From: Asterias rubens
Lineage: Eukaryota > Echinodermata > Asteroidea > Forcipulatida > Asteriidae
DNA: 64,000 nt
NCBI RefSeq assembly: GCF_902459465.1
Contig: NC_047063.1
Coordinates: 7,315,343-7,379,342 of the forward strand
Direction of reading: 5' to 3'
The position numbers were made by a program, and so were the translations under genes. Under the pieces are notes generated by a model that saw nothing but the letters and a program-made list of their open reading frames with translations, was not told where the DNA came from and did no database searches. Position 1 is the first letter of the stretch. Each line of letters starts with the position of its first letter. Of this stretch, positions 11,233-23,400 are shown one piece after another.

Positions 11233-11830
11233 GACAGGCTCGCTCCAATAGCCCTTTATCAGGCTGCCTATACCTTGGTCATGTTTCTCGTATCGAACAA
11301 CAATAATGAATGCTAAGAATCACTTCGCAAATAGGAACCAGACTATTTTGTTCAAATGGGAAAAGTTCAAGATGGCTGCACCATGATAAAGGTCTATAGT
11401 GGATCGAGGGGACTTCACGTAAAATTTAAACTCCACTAGCTTGCTCTAGTTATCGTCGGGAGACTTCAGCATAATAAGCTCTTTAGTAATGTTATTACAA
11501 TTTTGAGTGTGTATATATTGCCGTAGATGTATATAATTGGTGCTGTTTACAATTTAAACTTCCACAACTCATTTACCATGTACATGTACATTAACTTATG
11601 TGTTTAACAAACAAGCCCCTACGTGGCCGAGAGGGTGTCCTCCAATACTGTCCTCCTCCCTTGTCAAGAAGTTCCCCCCCCCCAAAAAAAAAAATAATAA
11701 TAATAAATAAATAAATAAATACTACAAAGAATTCCTGAGGTTCATAGAATGCAATGAAAAACTTATTGAATGTGGGGTACCGTGCCACATAATAAGCACC
11801 GAATGTGATTGTCATAGTTTGATCACAGAC

Positions 11831-12240
11831 TTTAACTGGGGGGGGGGGGTAGTTTCTGTCAAGCTTGAAGGCTGAGTTGTGATAACAATTTTATCTTCAG
11901 GTAAATTTGAATCATAGCCAATACATGTAGCACAACAGCGAAGCACAGAATACTGGTTCGAAAACATAATTTGTACATAAAAATTAGTACTCTGTATTCT
12001 GTGAATATAGTTCTTTTATAAATGTACCATGTCCTTAACTGTGGGGGGGGGGGTAGTTTCTGTCAAGCTTGAAGGCCGAGTTGTGATAACAATTTTATCT
12101 TCAGGTAAATTTGATTCATAGCCTAAAATAGCACAACAGCGAAGCGCAGAATACTGGTTCGAAAACATAATTTGTACATAAAAATGAGTACTCTGTATTC
12201 TGTACGTACGGAATATAGTTCTTTTATAAATGTACCATGT
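11831..12240. repeat. Tandem duplication of a ~204-bp unit
   Basis: Two adjacent copies, each beginning with a poly-G run (about 11838 and 12042) followed by tagtttctgtcaagcttgaa. They differ at a few positions. Located in the gap between the 937-9985 gene and the vezatin 3' end. Confidence 0.8.
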
Positions 12241-12416
12241 CCTAAACACACTCCTGTAACTAATTCCATAGAATCTACATTTAACACTGGTCCATAGTGC
12301 ATGGGATTCCCCTTACAGTAATTGTAATTTTGTCACTGCATGCTTTTCTTCTCATCTGGGAATGCTCACTGTAAGTTTTAGGGGTGAAACACTCCTTCAA
12401 GAAGGTTAGAAGACAT

Positions 12417-12818
12417 TTAAAGGCAGTGGACACTATTGGTCATTACTCAAAATAATTATTAGCATAAAACCTTACCTGGTAACAAGTAATGAGGAGAGGT
12501 TGGTAGTATAAAACATTGTGAGAAACGGCTCCCTCTGAAGTGGAGTAGTTTTCGAGAAAGAAGTAATTTGCCACGAATTTGATTTTGAGACCTCGGATTT
12601 AGAATTTGAGGTCTTGAAATCAAGCATCTAAAATCACACAGCTCCGTGTGACAAGGGTGTTTTTTCTTTCAATATTATCTCGCAACCGATTTATTTGATA
12701 ACCGATTTAGCCGAAATTTGTACAGGTTGGTTATTTTGTGCATGTCAGTATGTTGAGATACAGCAAGTGAGAAGGCTGGTCTTTGACAATTATTACCAAT
12801 AGCGTCCACTGCCTGTAA
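12417..12818 (+). mobile_element. Family A TTAA element
   Basis: Starts TTAAAGGCAGTGGACACTAT and ends GCGTCCACTGCC. The palindrome is present in slightly diverged form. Confidence 0.8.
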
Positions 12819-13399
12819 TGCTGTAGTTTTCTCAAAAGTTTAAGTTGGTCTTTTTATTGGTTTTTTGGTTTAATGTGGTGGTTTTCTCAAAGTTTAAAAC
12901 TTTGTGTTTTTGTTTGTTTTGGGGTTTTGATTTGAGGTACAAATGTACATACGAGTTTGAGTTGGATATTATTTTGTGCATTGGTTTTGTGTGACGTTTA
13001 CCAGGGTGTAAAAAGGTAATGAGAAGTCCTGTACAAAATGAAGTATCTGTAAAATAAACGGTAGAAGTTTTTTAAAGTTGTAAAGCAAAATTTACATCAC
13101 CATTTTTGCCTCATAAATAGTTTAACTAAAACATAATAGCTTTACTATTGTATTATTTTGCAATTTTAGATTGGTTTTGTTTAGAATTAAAGCACAAACG
13201 ACTGCAATAAAAAACAACACAGTTGGATTTCAAAAGGCATGACTTTTGCTTTTAATCAACTGTATTTATTTCATTTTGCCAGTTACCTTGTTTTTAGGGT
13301 ACAATGCCATGGTTCGCGTTGTATTACTGCGGGCAAGAATGTATATTGACTGCTTCGAGTGCTATGGTTAAAAACTAGTTCTAGCTAGAAGTCTTTTAA

Positions 13400-13567
13400 T
13401 ATTTTATTGAGAAATTAACTCTTTCTCAAAAACTATGTTACTCCAGAGGGAGCCGTTTCCCACAATGTTTTATACTATCAACAGCTCTCCAATGCTCGTT
13501 ACCAAGTCAGTTTTTAAGTCAATATTATGTGTTTTGAGTAATTACCAAACGTGTACCTTCCCTTTAA
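13400..13567 (-). mobile_element. Family A element, 3' fragment
   Basis: Only the half with CAGAGGGAGCCGTTTC and the TTAA-ended terminus remains. It lies about 180 bp past the vezatin stop codon and so may be part of its 3' UTR. Confidence 0.65.
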
Positions 13568-13744
13568 TAAGTGTTATAATTAAATGGCACTTCTTTTCAA
13601 TAATGTAATTATGGAGTTATTGAAGATCTCCCCCAACCCTTGCCTTACATGCTTGGCTAGCAAGTTTCCATCCCCCCCCCCCACCCCATGCATAAGCTCG
13701 ATGAGGATGGCGAAGCATGACCGATGTCCCAGGTTGCATTCATG

Positions 13745-14404
13745 CTACTCATCACTTTCCTCATCGCTACCTATAAACATTTCCTCAGCCTGAAGTCCAG
13801 ACTTCGTGGCCGCTTCAGCTGCTAAAGATTGCAGGAAATTAAATGGCAACCTCAACCGTGTCGGCTGTTCCTCATCTTCTGCTATTGCCAACTTACTAGA
13901 GTCTCTAAATCCGCAGGTAGCCGTTTCTTGATCAGCATTGTTTGATGATTGATGATTTGTCGTTTCATTAACAGATTCTGGTTTAGTCTGTTTGGAGTCA
14001 TGGATAAGTTTAGACTCGCTCTCGGATTCGTTCATGGCATCTTTATCGCCTAATTCACACTGATCCTCGGATCTAGTTGAAGACGTGGACATGTCTCCAC
14101 CAACAGCATGAACAGCGGAAGCTGTTGCACTTGATTCTTGACGCTCACCGTCCTCCTTTGGAAGACCTCTTCCATCGACAGCATCCTCAGACGTTCTACA
14201 TTCTAGTCCGGTATTATCGATACCCACATTGGGATCTAGTTTACTTTGTAAGACCTCATTGGATGGAGTTGGGTTGTTAGTTTCAGCATCAGTCCTGGCA
14301 CGGTTTAATTTCATATGTTCCCGCTCGGCTTTTCTGACTGACAGGACAGAGCGTAGTTCCTGAAGCAGTCTCTTGGTTTCTTCAGCCTCTCTTCGACGTT
14401 TCAA
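13745..14404 (-). CDS. VEZT: Vezatin last coding exon
   Basis: The 220-codon exon (stop included) opens after ttctcag with a charged coiled-coil-like segment (RRREAEETKRLLQELRS). It continues as disordered Ser/Thr/Glu sequence and ends with LPFNFLQSLAAEAATKSG and an acidic EESDE tail. The FNFLQSLAAEAA segment corresponds to the conserved C-terminal motif of vertebrate vezatin (AAEVAARS). The stop codon is at 13745-13747. Confidence 0.93.
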   Translation of the reverse strand: MKRRREAEETKRLLQELRSVLSVRKAEREHMKLNRARTDAETNNPTPSNEVLQSKLDPNVGIDNTGLECRTSEDAVDGRGLPKEDGERQESSATASAVHAVGGDMSTSSTRSEDQCELGDKDAMNESESESKLIHDSKQTKPESVNETTNHQSSNNADQETATCGFRDSSKLAIAEDEEQPTRLRLPFNFLQSLAAEAATKSGLQAEEMFIGSDEESDE

Positions 14405-17400
14405 CTGAGAAACAGAGAAAGGAAAATCTCCTTGTAAATATGGTTAAATGTGTTTTGGATGATTTTGATGCTTTACTTGTGTCTGAAACTCAAGTCATTA
14501 ATTCAAATTGTATTATAAGAATCACCTGTACACATTATACAAACTAAAATGAATTGTTGGCGTGTCATTGATGAGGGTAGCCAAGAGCATCGAACTCAAG
14601 CTGTGGTGTTTTTGATTAGCAGAGTGTGGGTTTGAGTCCTCATTGAGACACTTGTGTACTTGAGCAAGACACTTGACCATTATTGCTCCAGCCTTCAGAT
14701 GAGACGTAAAGCTATGGTCCTATGTGTTGTGTAACGCATGTAAAAGAACCCAGTGCACTTATCAAAAAGAGAAGGAATTTGCCCTGGTGTTTCTGGCAAT
14801 GTGGCTGCTGAATGCGCTGTAGCACCTTGTAAACCGTTAGAAGATGCTACATAAATGGGTCTCATAATTGAAAACCTAACTCTGCTTATCCTGTTGAAAA
14901 CAAATAATAAAGAGGGCTTTGATCCCAAGGGTGTGATAAGGTGCTACATAACCTATTACTATTACAATGGTAATAAATTCTTGCTGATAAAAATACCCAC
15001 TTTTTCTTGTTCTGAGATCCCTTCTCCCCAGTCATCTTCATCGAAGCGTTCCCACGGCTCGTTCTCCGTGTAGGCCTCAAAAACCTGCAAATGAGATTAT
15101 TGTATGAGGATTACAATATATTTTAAACTACTTAAAATATAAATCACTAATGATATAAGCAATTTATATATAATTATTCATACTCTAATCGTTCCACGAT
15201 TAGTAAGGGTTGGTGTCCCTTGGCGAAAGCTGTGGCCAGACATGTGGTTGGTACCCGCTGTCACCTTGCTAAACGTAGACAGACTTGACATGCTTGTTAA
15301 AATACTGTGACATATTTTGCTGTTTTTTCTCGGTTAGTGGACACTTAATATTCAACTGAAACTTTCACATGTGACTCTTAATGTATCCTTCTTTATAATT
15401 GTTCCTTTAAATCAGCATTACGTTGACTAAACCAATCTATGAATCAATTTTTAGAAGTTATTTAAAGCCATTGGACCCTTTCGGTAAACAGTATTGTCCA
15501 AGGCCCACACTTCGTGTATCACAACTTCTATATAAAATAACAAACCTGTGAAAATTTAGGCTCAATCGGTCATCGGAGTCGGGAGAAAATAACGGGAAAA
15601 CCCACCCTTGTTTCAGCACATTTCGCCGTGTCATGACATGTGTTTAAAATAAATCCGTAATTCTCGTTATCGAGAATTGATATTGTTTTAATGTTTTCTC
15701 AAAAAGTAAAGCATTTCATGGAATAATATTTTAAGAGAAGTCTTTCACTGTTACCTTCTGTAAACCCTGTAATTTATTTGTAAATCTGTGAACTTTTATT
15801 TATATTTTCTGTACCGAAAGTGTCCAATGGCTTCAATAGAGTTACCATTCAATAAAAGAAAAGCTTTACCTGGTCATCAAACTCTATTTCAGTGCCCATC
15901 GGTAGCAACGGAATTGGAATTCTGTTGTCTTGAATCCCATCTTTTTGCTCATCTGCATCATCTTCAACATCTTGACGACCATGCGTAGTACCTCCAGAAC
16001 AAAACACATCAAATAACAACTAATGTTCCAAAACTGATGCACTCCAAAAAGCTTCTTTGAATTATTTCATTTCATTTTTTTTATTTTGGTTGTGAAGCCA
16101 AGGACATTCAATAAAGTAACTTGGTCACCATTCTAACCAAGAACCCAATGGAGAAAAGACAAGGAAGGAAGTTTCTTTTTTTAGCTGTGGGAGGAAAACC
16201 CCACAGAATTATTTCAGGGAAAAACCCATGCAGTCAGGTAGGGAATGAAAACCCAATCCACATAGTGCTCCCTGCGTGATTCGAGTCAGGGTTCTAGGAA
16301 GGAAGGTGAGGAAAGATACCACTACGCCAACACGACCACTCAATGTGAACAATTATCTGTCAGTACGCACTTATCCACCAATCAGATGCTCGGACTACTA
16401 GGGGGATAAAAACATATATCCTACTTCCTCTGTTTTTATTATACAGTGCGTATTGTGAATGTCAATGCGTCACGCTCCGTATACAGGCAGTGCAAAAATT
16501 ACATTCTAAACTTTGTGCGCTTCGTCGCAAAATAACGGCCTCGTTTGATACAGATCCAATGAGGCCGAAGGACGCAGAAGCGCTATATTTTTCCGTATTC
16601 CACTCGCGCTTGTGTGATAACTTATAATATCCTTATAACAAACAAAAAAGTGTGCTAAATTTGGTTTTTACTCATACACTGATGTGTGTTAGCACCGTAT
16701 ACTCAGTACTTTCCCGAATCCTGTGAACAAATATCACAGGCAAATTATTCGGGTGGGATTCGAACCCAAAACCCTTGCAATTCTAGAGCATTGTCTTACC
16801 AACTAGACTCCCAAGATTGCCCGGTAGCTAGAGGCAATAGAGAAGTGTGACAAGGAACAAGACAAAGATGTCTTGATAACTGAGTAAAATTTCCTCTTAC
16901 CTTGATGTTTGTCATTCATCTTCTCAAGTGATGAGGATGCTTCTTGAAGGCAATCTTGAGATGCAGTGAGTTCCCTTTTGACAGCATCTAGCATTTCGGT
17001 TGTAAGGCATCCGACCTTGCTCTCCTTCGTGACTGAGCCATCAGCTTCTTCCAAAGCATCTTCAACTGAAATCACTCTGTAGACAAAAGAAACAAAAATA
17101 TCTTTATAGTCAAGACGACGCTTACAGTTTATTCAAACAATAAGGGGGGTTAAAGGCAAATGCATCTAATAGGCAGATAATAATGTGGCTTGTCGTGACC
17201 TAGGGGTTCTGATGTTTGATCAGCAGAGTGTTGGTTCAAGTCCTGGTTGTGACACTTAGTGTCCTTAAGCAAGACACTTAACCATGATTGTTTCGTAAAG
17301 TTGGGGAGGTAGGGCATTCTGAGCTACCAGCTAGGCTTCTGATGGATGATATCCAAGCCATCCGTATGAGTGTTAAGGGGGTAACCCTGTTTCAGCAGAG

Positions 17401-20400
17401 GAGTAGGTGGCAACGGTCCCTGGCAGTTGATTATAGCCAACACCTTGAAGTGGCCTTCTGGCCTTGTTTGTCTTGCGACTTGCATAAAAACATTTTTTAA
17501 AATGCTCTTCACAAAATCTCACCTGTTCAGAGTTGCCTCCAGATGAAGTCTTAAACTACGAACAGCATTGATCACTCTATGCTGTGATGGTACACCATCC
17601 TTGGCATGCGTCTGTATATCTGAGGGCAATTGTTCTCTGTTGTGACTTGGTCTCTGTCGATGACAGTCATAACTTCGCTGTAGCTTGCTGAGACTCGCTT
17701 CACACGAGTCATTGACGCCACATACGATGCTTGTCCAAGATTCTAGAACACTCTTACCTAGAAATCAAGTTGAGATGAAAATAAATTTTAGTAATCTGCT
17801 TTAGAGTGATAAAGGTCATGAATTCTAATCTCACCCAAGTAAAAATATTTGTATTTTTTTCACACAGGACTCGGGAAAGTGCTCTCATACAGTGCTTTAC
17901 ACACTATTGTTGCAAGGGTAACACAAAATAGTATTCTTTATCCTAGACATCCTGGTGCAAATTTAACACCTCTTAAAGACAGTGGACACTATTGGTAATT
18001 AATCAAGATAACTATTAGCATAAAATCGAAATTGGTAACAAGTAATGGGGAGCTGTTGATAGTATAAAACACTGTGAGAAACGGCTCCCTCTGAAGTAAC
18101 ATGGTTTTCGAGAAAGAAGTAATTTTCCACAAATTTGATTACGAGACCTCAGATTTAGAATTTGAGGTCTCGAAATCAAGCATCTGAAAGCACACAACTT
18201 CGTGTGACAAGGGTGTTTTTTGTTTATTTTTATCTTGCAACATTGACGATTGATTGAGCTGAAATTTTCACAGGTTTGTTACTTTATGCATATGTTGAGA
18301 TACACCAAGTTAGATGACTGGTCTTAGACAATTACCAATAGTGTCCAATGTCTTTAAACATGTTGATTTATTCGATTGAGTGCCTAGGTGAATTAGTTAA
18401 TTCATATAATTCATACTTGTTATGTAAAGAGTACATGCTTCCATGGTTGAGCGCAACATTGAATAGAACTGGGTGCAGTACCCAGGGTAAGGGTCTAACG
18501 TAGAAGTTTTCTATGCAATTATTAGACATCTGGTCGCAACAAAGCTCACAGAAATACCATATTCTGAGTTAAATAATCTTTATAATGTATTGTAACTGAC
18601 GTTGAAAGAATAACTTACCTATAGTTTGATCTGATAATAATGCAGCAGGACTTATACTCAATACTAGTCTTCGTATGAACTCTGACCTCTGCTCACAGAA
18701 GAGGCTGTTCATTGCCTGTGAATATGTACATAAAAATGTAGACAATATAAACAATAGATCTCGACAGGGAGTTCTAAAGAAAGGGAAGTTTTGCACAGAA
18801 TTTTTATGTACAAAGTCTAAGTCCATGAGCCTAAGGAAAGAAAGACAAAAGTCTTCACAGTCACAAGGACGGAATAATCAGGCGTGATATTTGGTCCATG
18901 TTCATTTAATGCAGGGTAGTATAGTCTTTTTAGGCTAATTATTCACAGTTTTTCTGATTTTTCCCCAAGGGTAACAAATGCAGAAATCAGACTTAAAGGA
19001 ACGTTACAGAACTGGTAAGAAAAAAAAATCGTGAAGACCACAGATTTACATCAAATTTACACGGTCAAACATGTCAAATGATGATGATAGTTGAAAACAT
19101 CCCTTTAAATATTTTGCCTGAAAAGCCATATTTGATGAGAAATAAATAATTTAACTTTCCATTTGGAGTTTTTTCGTCAGTGAGCGTTTTTATTCAATGT
19201 TTTTTGCATCAACGTCATGCAAAATGTGTCATCGGTTTTTCACTATTTTCTCGTGACCGAGATGGCCGATCGATCTCAAACTTACATAAAGTGCTTACAC
19301 TGCCAGCAACTGTTTTGTTAGCAAAACCAATTCTGTAATGTTCCTTTAAGCAGCAAGAATATTATGCCTGATTAATACAAATGACTCATTTTGATTCAAA
19401 TGTATCATGCAAGTTACTACCTTAAGTGCAGAGAGTGAGAAATGACTAGTAAACTCGGCAATAGTGTCCTGGAGTTCTTCATCATCATCCTCAGAGTGCT
19501 AAAATTATGAAAACATTTACACCAGCATCATCATTTCTCAAACTATGAATCCTTCATAAGTCTTTATTTCTTTGAGGTTCAAATGCACACAATGAAAAGT
19601 AAAAGTTATTTCACAAAGAGATTTGTCTTAAAAAAAAAAGACTTAAAGGCAGTGGACACTATTGGTAATTACTCAAAATAATTATTGACATAAAACCTTA
19701 CTTGGTAACGAGTAATGGGGAGAGGTTGATGGTATAGAACATTGTGAGAAACGGCTCCCTCTGAAGTGCCATAGTTTTCGAGAAAGAAGTCATTTTCCAC
19801 GAATTTGATTTCCAGACCTCAGATTTAGAATTTGAGGTCTCGAAATCAACCATCTAAACGCACACAACTTTGTGTGACAAGGGTAATTTTTCTTTCATTA
19901 TTATCTCGCAACTTCGATGATCGATTGAGTTCAAATTTTCACAGGTTTGTTATTTTATGCATGTTGAGATATACACCAACTGTGAAGGCTAGTCTTTGAC
20001 AAATACCATTAGTGTCCACTGCCTTTAAACTGTTCTAGAAAGGAGCTTTCTTTCACGTTGTTGGGAGTGAATTCCCGAATTCAGGAGATGCAATGTGAAA
20101 GGCCCTTTACCCATAATGCTTTGGTGGTGGCTGGAAATGGATTGAGAAGATTTTGCGAGCAAGAACAAAAATTGTTAGTGGGCAAAAGTCGTGGATTAAT
20201 TCCTAGAGGTATTTAGGAGCTATATTTGAATGTCAAAGCTAGGTGTTTGAAAATTATTCTGTGTTTAAAGGCAGTGGACACTATTGGTAATTGTCAAAGA
20301 CTAGCCTTCACAGTTGGTGTATTTCAACATATGCATAAAATAACAAAACCGTGAAAAATTGAGCTCAATCGGTCATCGAAGTTGCGATATAATAATGAAA

Positions 20401-23400
20401 GAAAAAAAAACCTTGTCACACGAAGTTGTGTGCGTTTAGATGGTTGATTTTGAGACCTCAAGTTCTAAATCTGAGGTCTCGAAATCAAATTCGTGGAAAA
20501 TGACTTCTTTCTCGAACACTATGGCACTTCAGAGGGAGCCGTTTCTCACAATGTTTTATACCATCAACCTCTCCCCATTACTCGTCACAAAGAAAGGTTT
20601 TATGACAATAATTATTTTGAGTAATTACCAATAGTGTCCACTGGCTTTAACTAGTAACCAATGCAAGTTGTACAAAATTTGAAAAATGGGTTCTGGGTAC
20701 GAGTAAAAGTAACACTCTTTACCTTAAACCAAGGAGCTATGGTCTGTAAGTCCACTGTAGCCAAATAATTGCTGACGTGGTCAATCTCTGCTAGTAACGG
20801 AAGTTCCCTCATTCCTGCCAACGTTGCATCACGTAGTACACTGAACTGACACTTTGCTGCAGTGAAACATGACTGGCGTAGAACGGCACATTGTCGACGT
20901 GTTGTTGAAGATGATGAGTTTTCAAGACGAATGATTGGTGTGTAAGGAGTAACCCTGGAGACAAATTTATGTACAACCGTTAAAACAGATGAGGGAAATG
21001 TGTGAGAGGGAAAATTGAAAAGTGGTGTGTATACTAGCCTATTGTAGTTTTTACTTGACGACAGCTGTTTTCACATTGTATCTCTTATCCCTGTGGAATA
21101 GGCCATCGGGAGGTCCAGAGAGGTTTTGTGCCCCACGGTTACCCTGGCAAACATTCACACCGTCCCCACATAGGTCCAAAGCGTTATGGTTGCGCGTTTC
21201 AAGAATACCCTGGGTTTTTGCCACTTATCCCTACTCCAGAGCAGGGGTGGCTATTGCCCGGGGTATGACCATATGCCAGGTAAGATCAGGGGTGAAAGGG
21301 CCCGCGGTAATTCCCTGGTTTAGTGCAAACACGGCTTAAAGGCAGTGGACACTATTGGTAATTACTCAAAATAATTATTAGCATAAAACCTTTCTTGGTG
21401 ACGAGTTATGGGGAGAGGTTGATGGTAGAAAACATTGTGAGAAACGGCTCCCTCTGAAGTGCCATAGTTTTCGAGAAAGAAGTCATTTTCCACGAATTTG
21501 ATTTCGAGACCTCAGATTTAGAACTTGAGGTCTCGAAATCAACCATCTACATGTAAATGCACACAACTTCGCGTGACAAGGGTGTTTTTTTCTTTCATTA
21601 TTATCTCTCAACTTTGATGACCGATTGAGCTCAAATTTTCACAGGTTAGTTATTTTATGCATATTTTGAGATACATCAACTGTGGAGTTTAGTCTTGGAC
21701 AATTACCAATAGTGTCCACTGCCTTTAATATATACGCTGGGCTCTCTCCGTCTGTTTTACTTACATTGTAAATCCCCTTGAGATCACCTCCACCTCCTGT
21801 ATGTAGCGAATACACTTTCTCAATAGCACGCCCTGTTGGTCTAACAGCCGTAGACATTGCTTCATACATCCTATGCCTTTCTTGTGGCGCCTCTTCAGGG
21901 TGAAGACGGTCCATAAGAGATGGATTAAGAAAGGCGTGTACAAATAACAAGCCACTCGCAAGATGGGATTAAAACTGAGTACTACAGGTAGGTGTGGAAG
22001 ACTAGACGCTAAACTTGCTGGTAAAAGATGGACACAGGCACCCAGGTCGATACACAGAAAAAACAGACAGCTGTGTGAACAAAAAACAGAAAAATGTTAA
22101 CCACTTGTGGCTGGTATTACAAACTAATGAAGGGGCATCAATGCAAAGACCAGGGCAATGGAGGCCTCGGCCTCGGGGTAATTCCAGGTCAGAAAGTGTT
22201 GTGGAATAAACTCATGCTTTTTAGGAGTGTATTAAACAAAAATGTGCATGCCTCTGTTTTTTGTTTTTGTTTTTTTTAACAAATGTACATGTAAGTTTCT
22301 GAGGTCATAACTATTGCCACAATGAATCAAACTTGGCAAAGGAAAGACAACAAAGGTTGTCATGGGGGTTCTCATGGGGTGTTGTGGCTGAGCAGATGAG
22401 AGCACCGAACTCAATCTCTGGTGTTTCTGTTCAGCAGAGTGTGGGTTCGAGTCCCGATCGTGACACTTGTGTCCCTCAGCAAGAAACTTAACTATAGTCA
22501 TGATAGTTACTTCTCTCCACCCAGGGGTAAATGGGTACCTGTGAGGGCAGAGATGGTTCTTGTGATTGATTTAGCCGAGTAGCGCATTTATTGCACAGGC
22601 TGCATACTCCCCAGGGAGCTGAGATGGCTTAAGGAATGAATTAGGTCCCAGTGTTGGAAGCGCTTTGAGAGTGTAAAGCTCAACATAAAAAAACGATTAT
22701 AACTATTATTAATACGAGAATTTGCGAGTAGGCTGGCCCATTAAAGAGGTCAGTGATGCCCAACTTACCAGAAACCAAAGAACCATATCCTGTTGTACGA
22801 AGCTAGTGATACACCGTGAGATTTGCTTAAACCAATCTTAGGATAATAAGCGCTCACAATCTGCTTATCTGAGTCAAATAAACATCTACTCTCTAAGGCC
22901 AGTGCCGAATACTCGTGAACAAACGTTGCGTTCTGAAAAGACAAAATATCAGTATGCGATATATTAATGACTTGTCCGAGATACAAAAGAAAACAAAACA
23001 AAAGTAACTGAAAAGCCATAAAGTATTCTTCATCAGGCCTATAGCCTGACCTTGAAGTGAAATACTTTAACATTTAAATACGGTGACACAAATTGTGTTC
23101 AGAATGACGGACAGTTGCAATACCAACTAAGTGTATTTATATAAGTTTAAGCTTGCAAAAAAAAGCAGTTTCTAATCCTACTGGTGTCTGTACTTGAAGA
23201 TCATTTTTATAGACCAACAGGTCTAGAAATTTTAAAGGTCCACACCTTCACCTCAACAAGCATGACGAATTACCAACAATAATGCAATGCAAAACATCAT
23301 ATCGTGTTTTCTATTGCACAATCAACTTTTTCTAGCTTTGCTGCGTAGACTTATCTTTGAGAACTTGTCCTGTGATTTATTTTACTGTCACAGAGCAGAT

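Noticed and set aside
21639..21950. 103-codon reverse-strand frame (HAFLNPSLMDRLHPEE)
   Set aside because: Overlaps vezatin exon 4 in another frame. The alternative frame gives the vezatin signature EVEVISRGFT and fits the splice phases.
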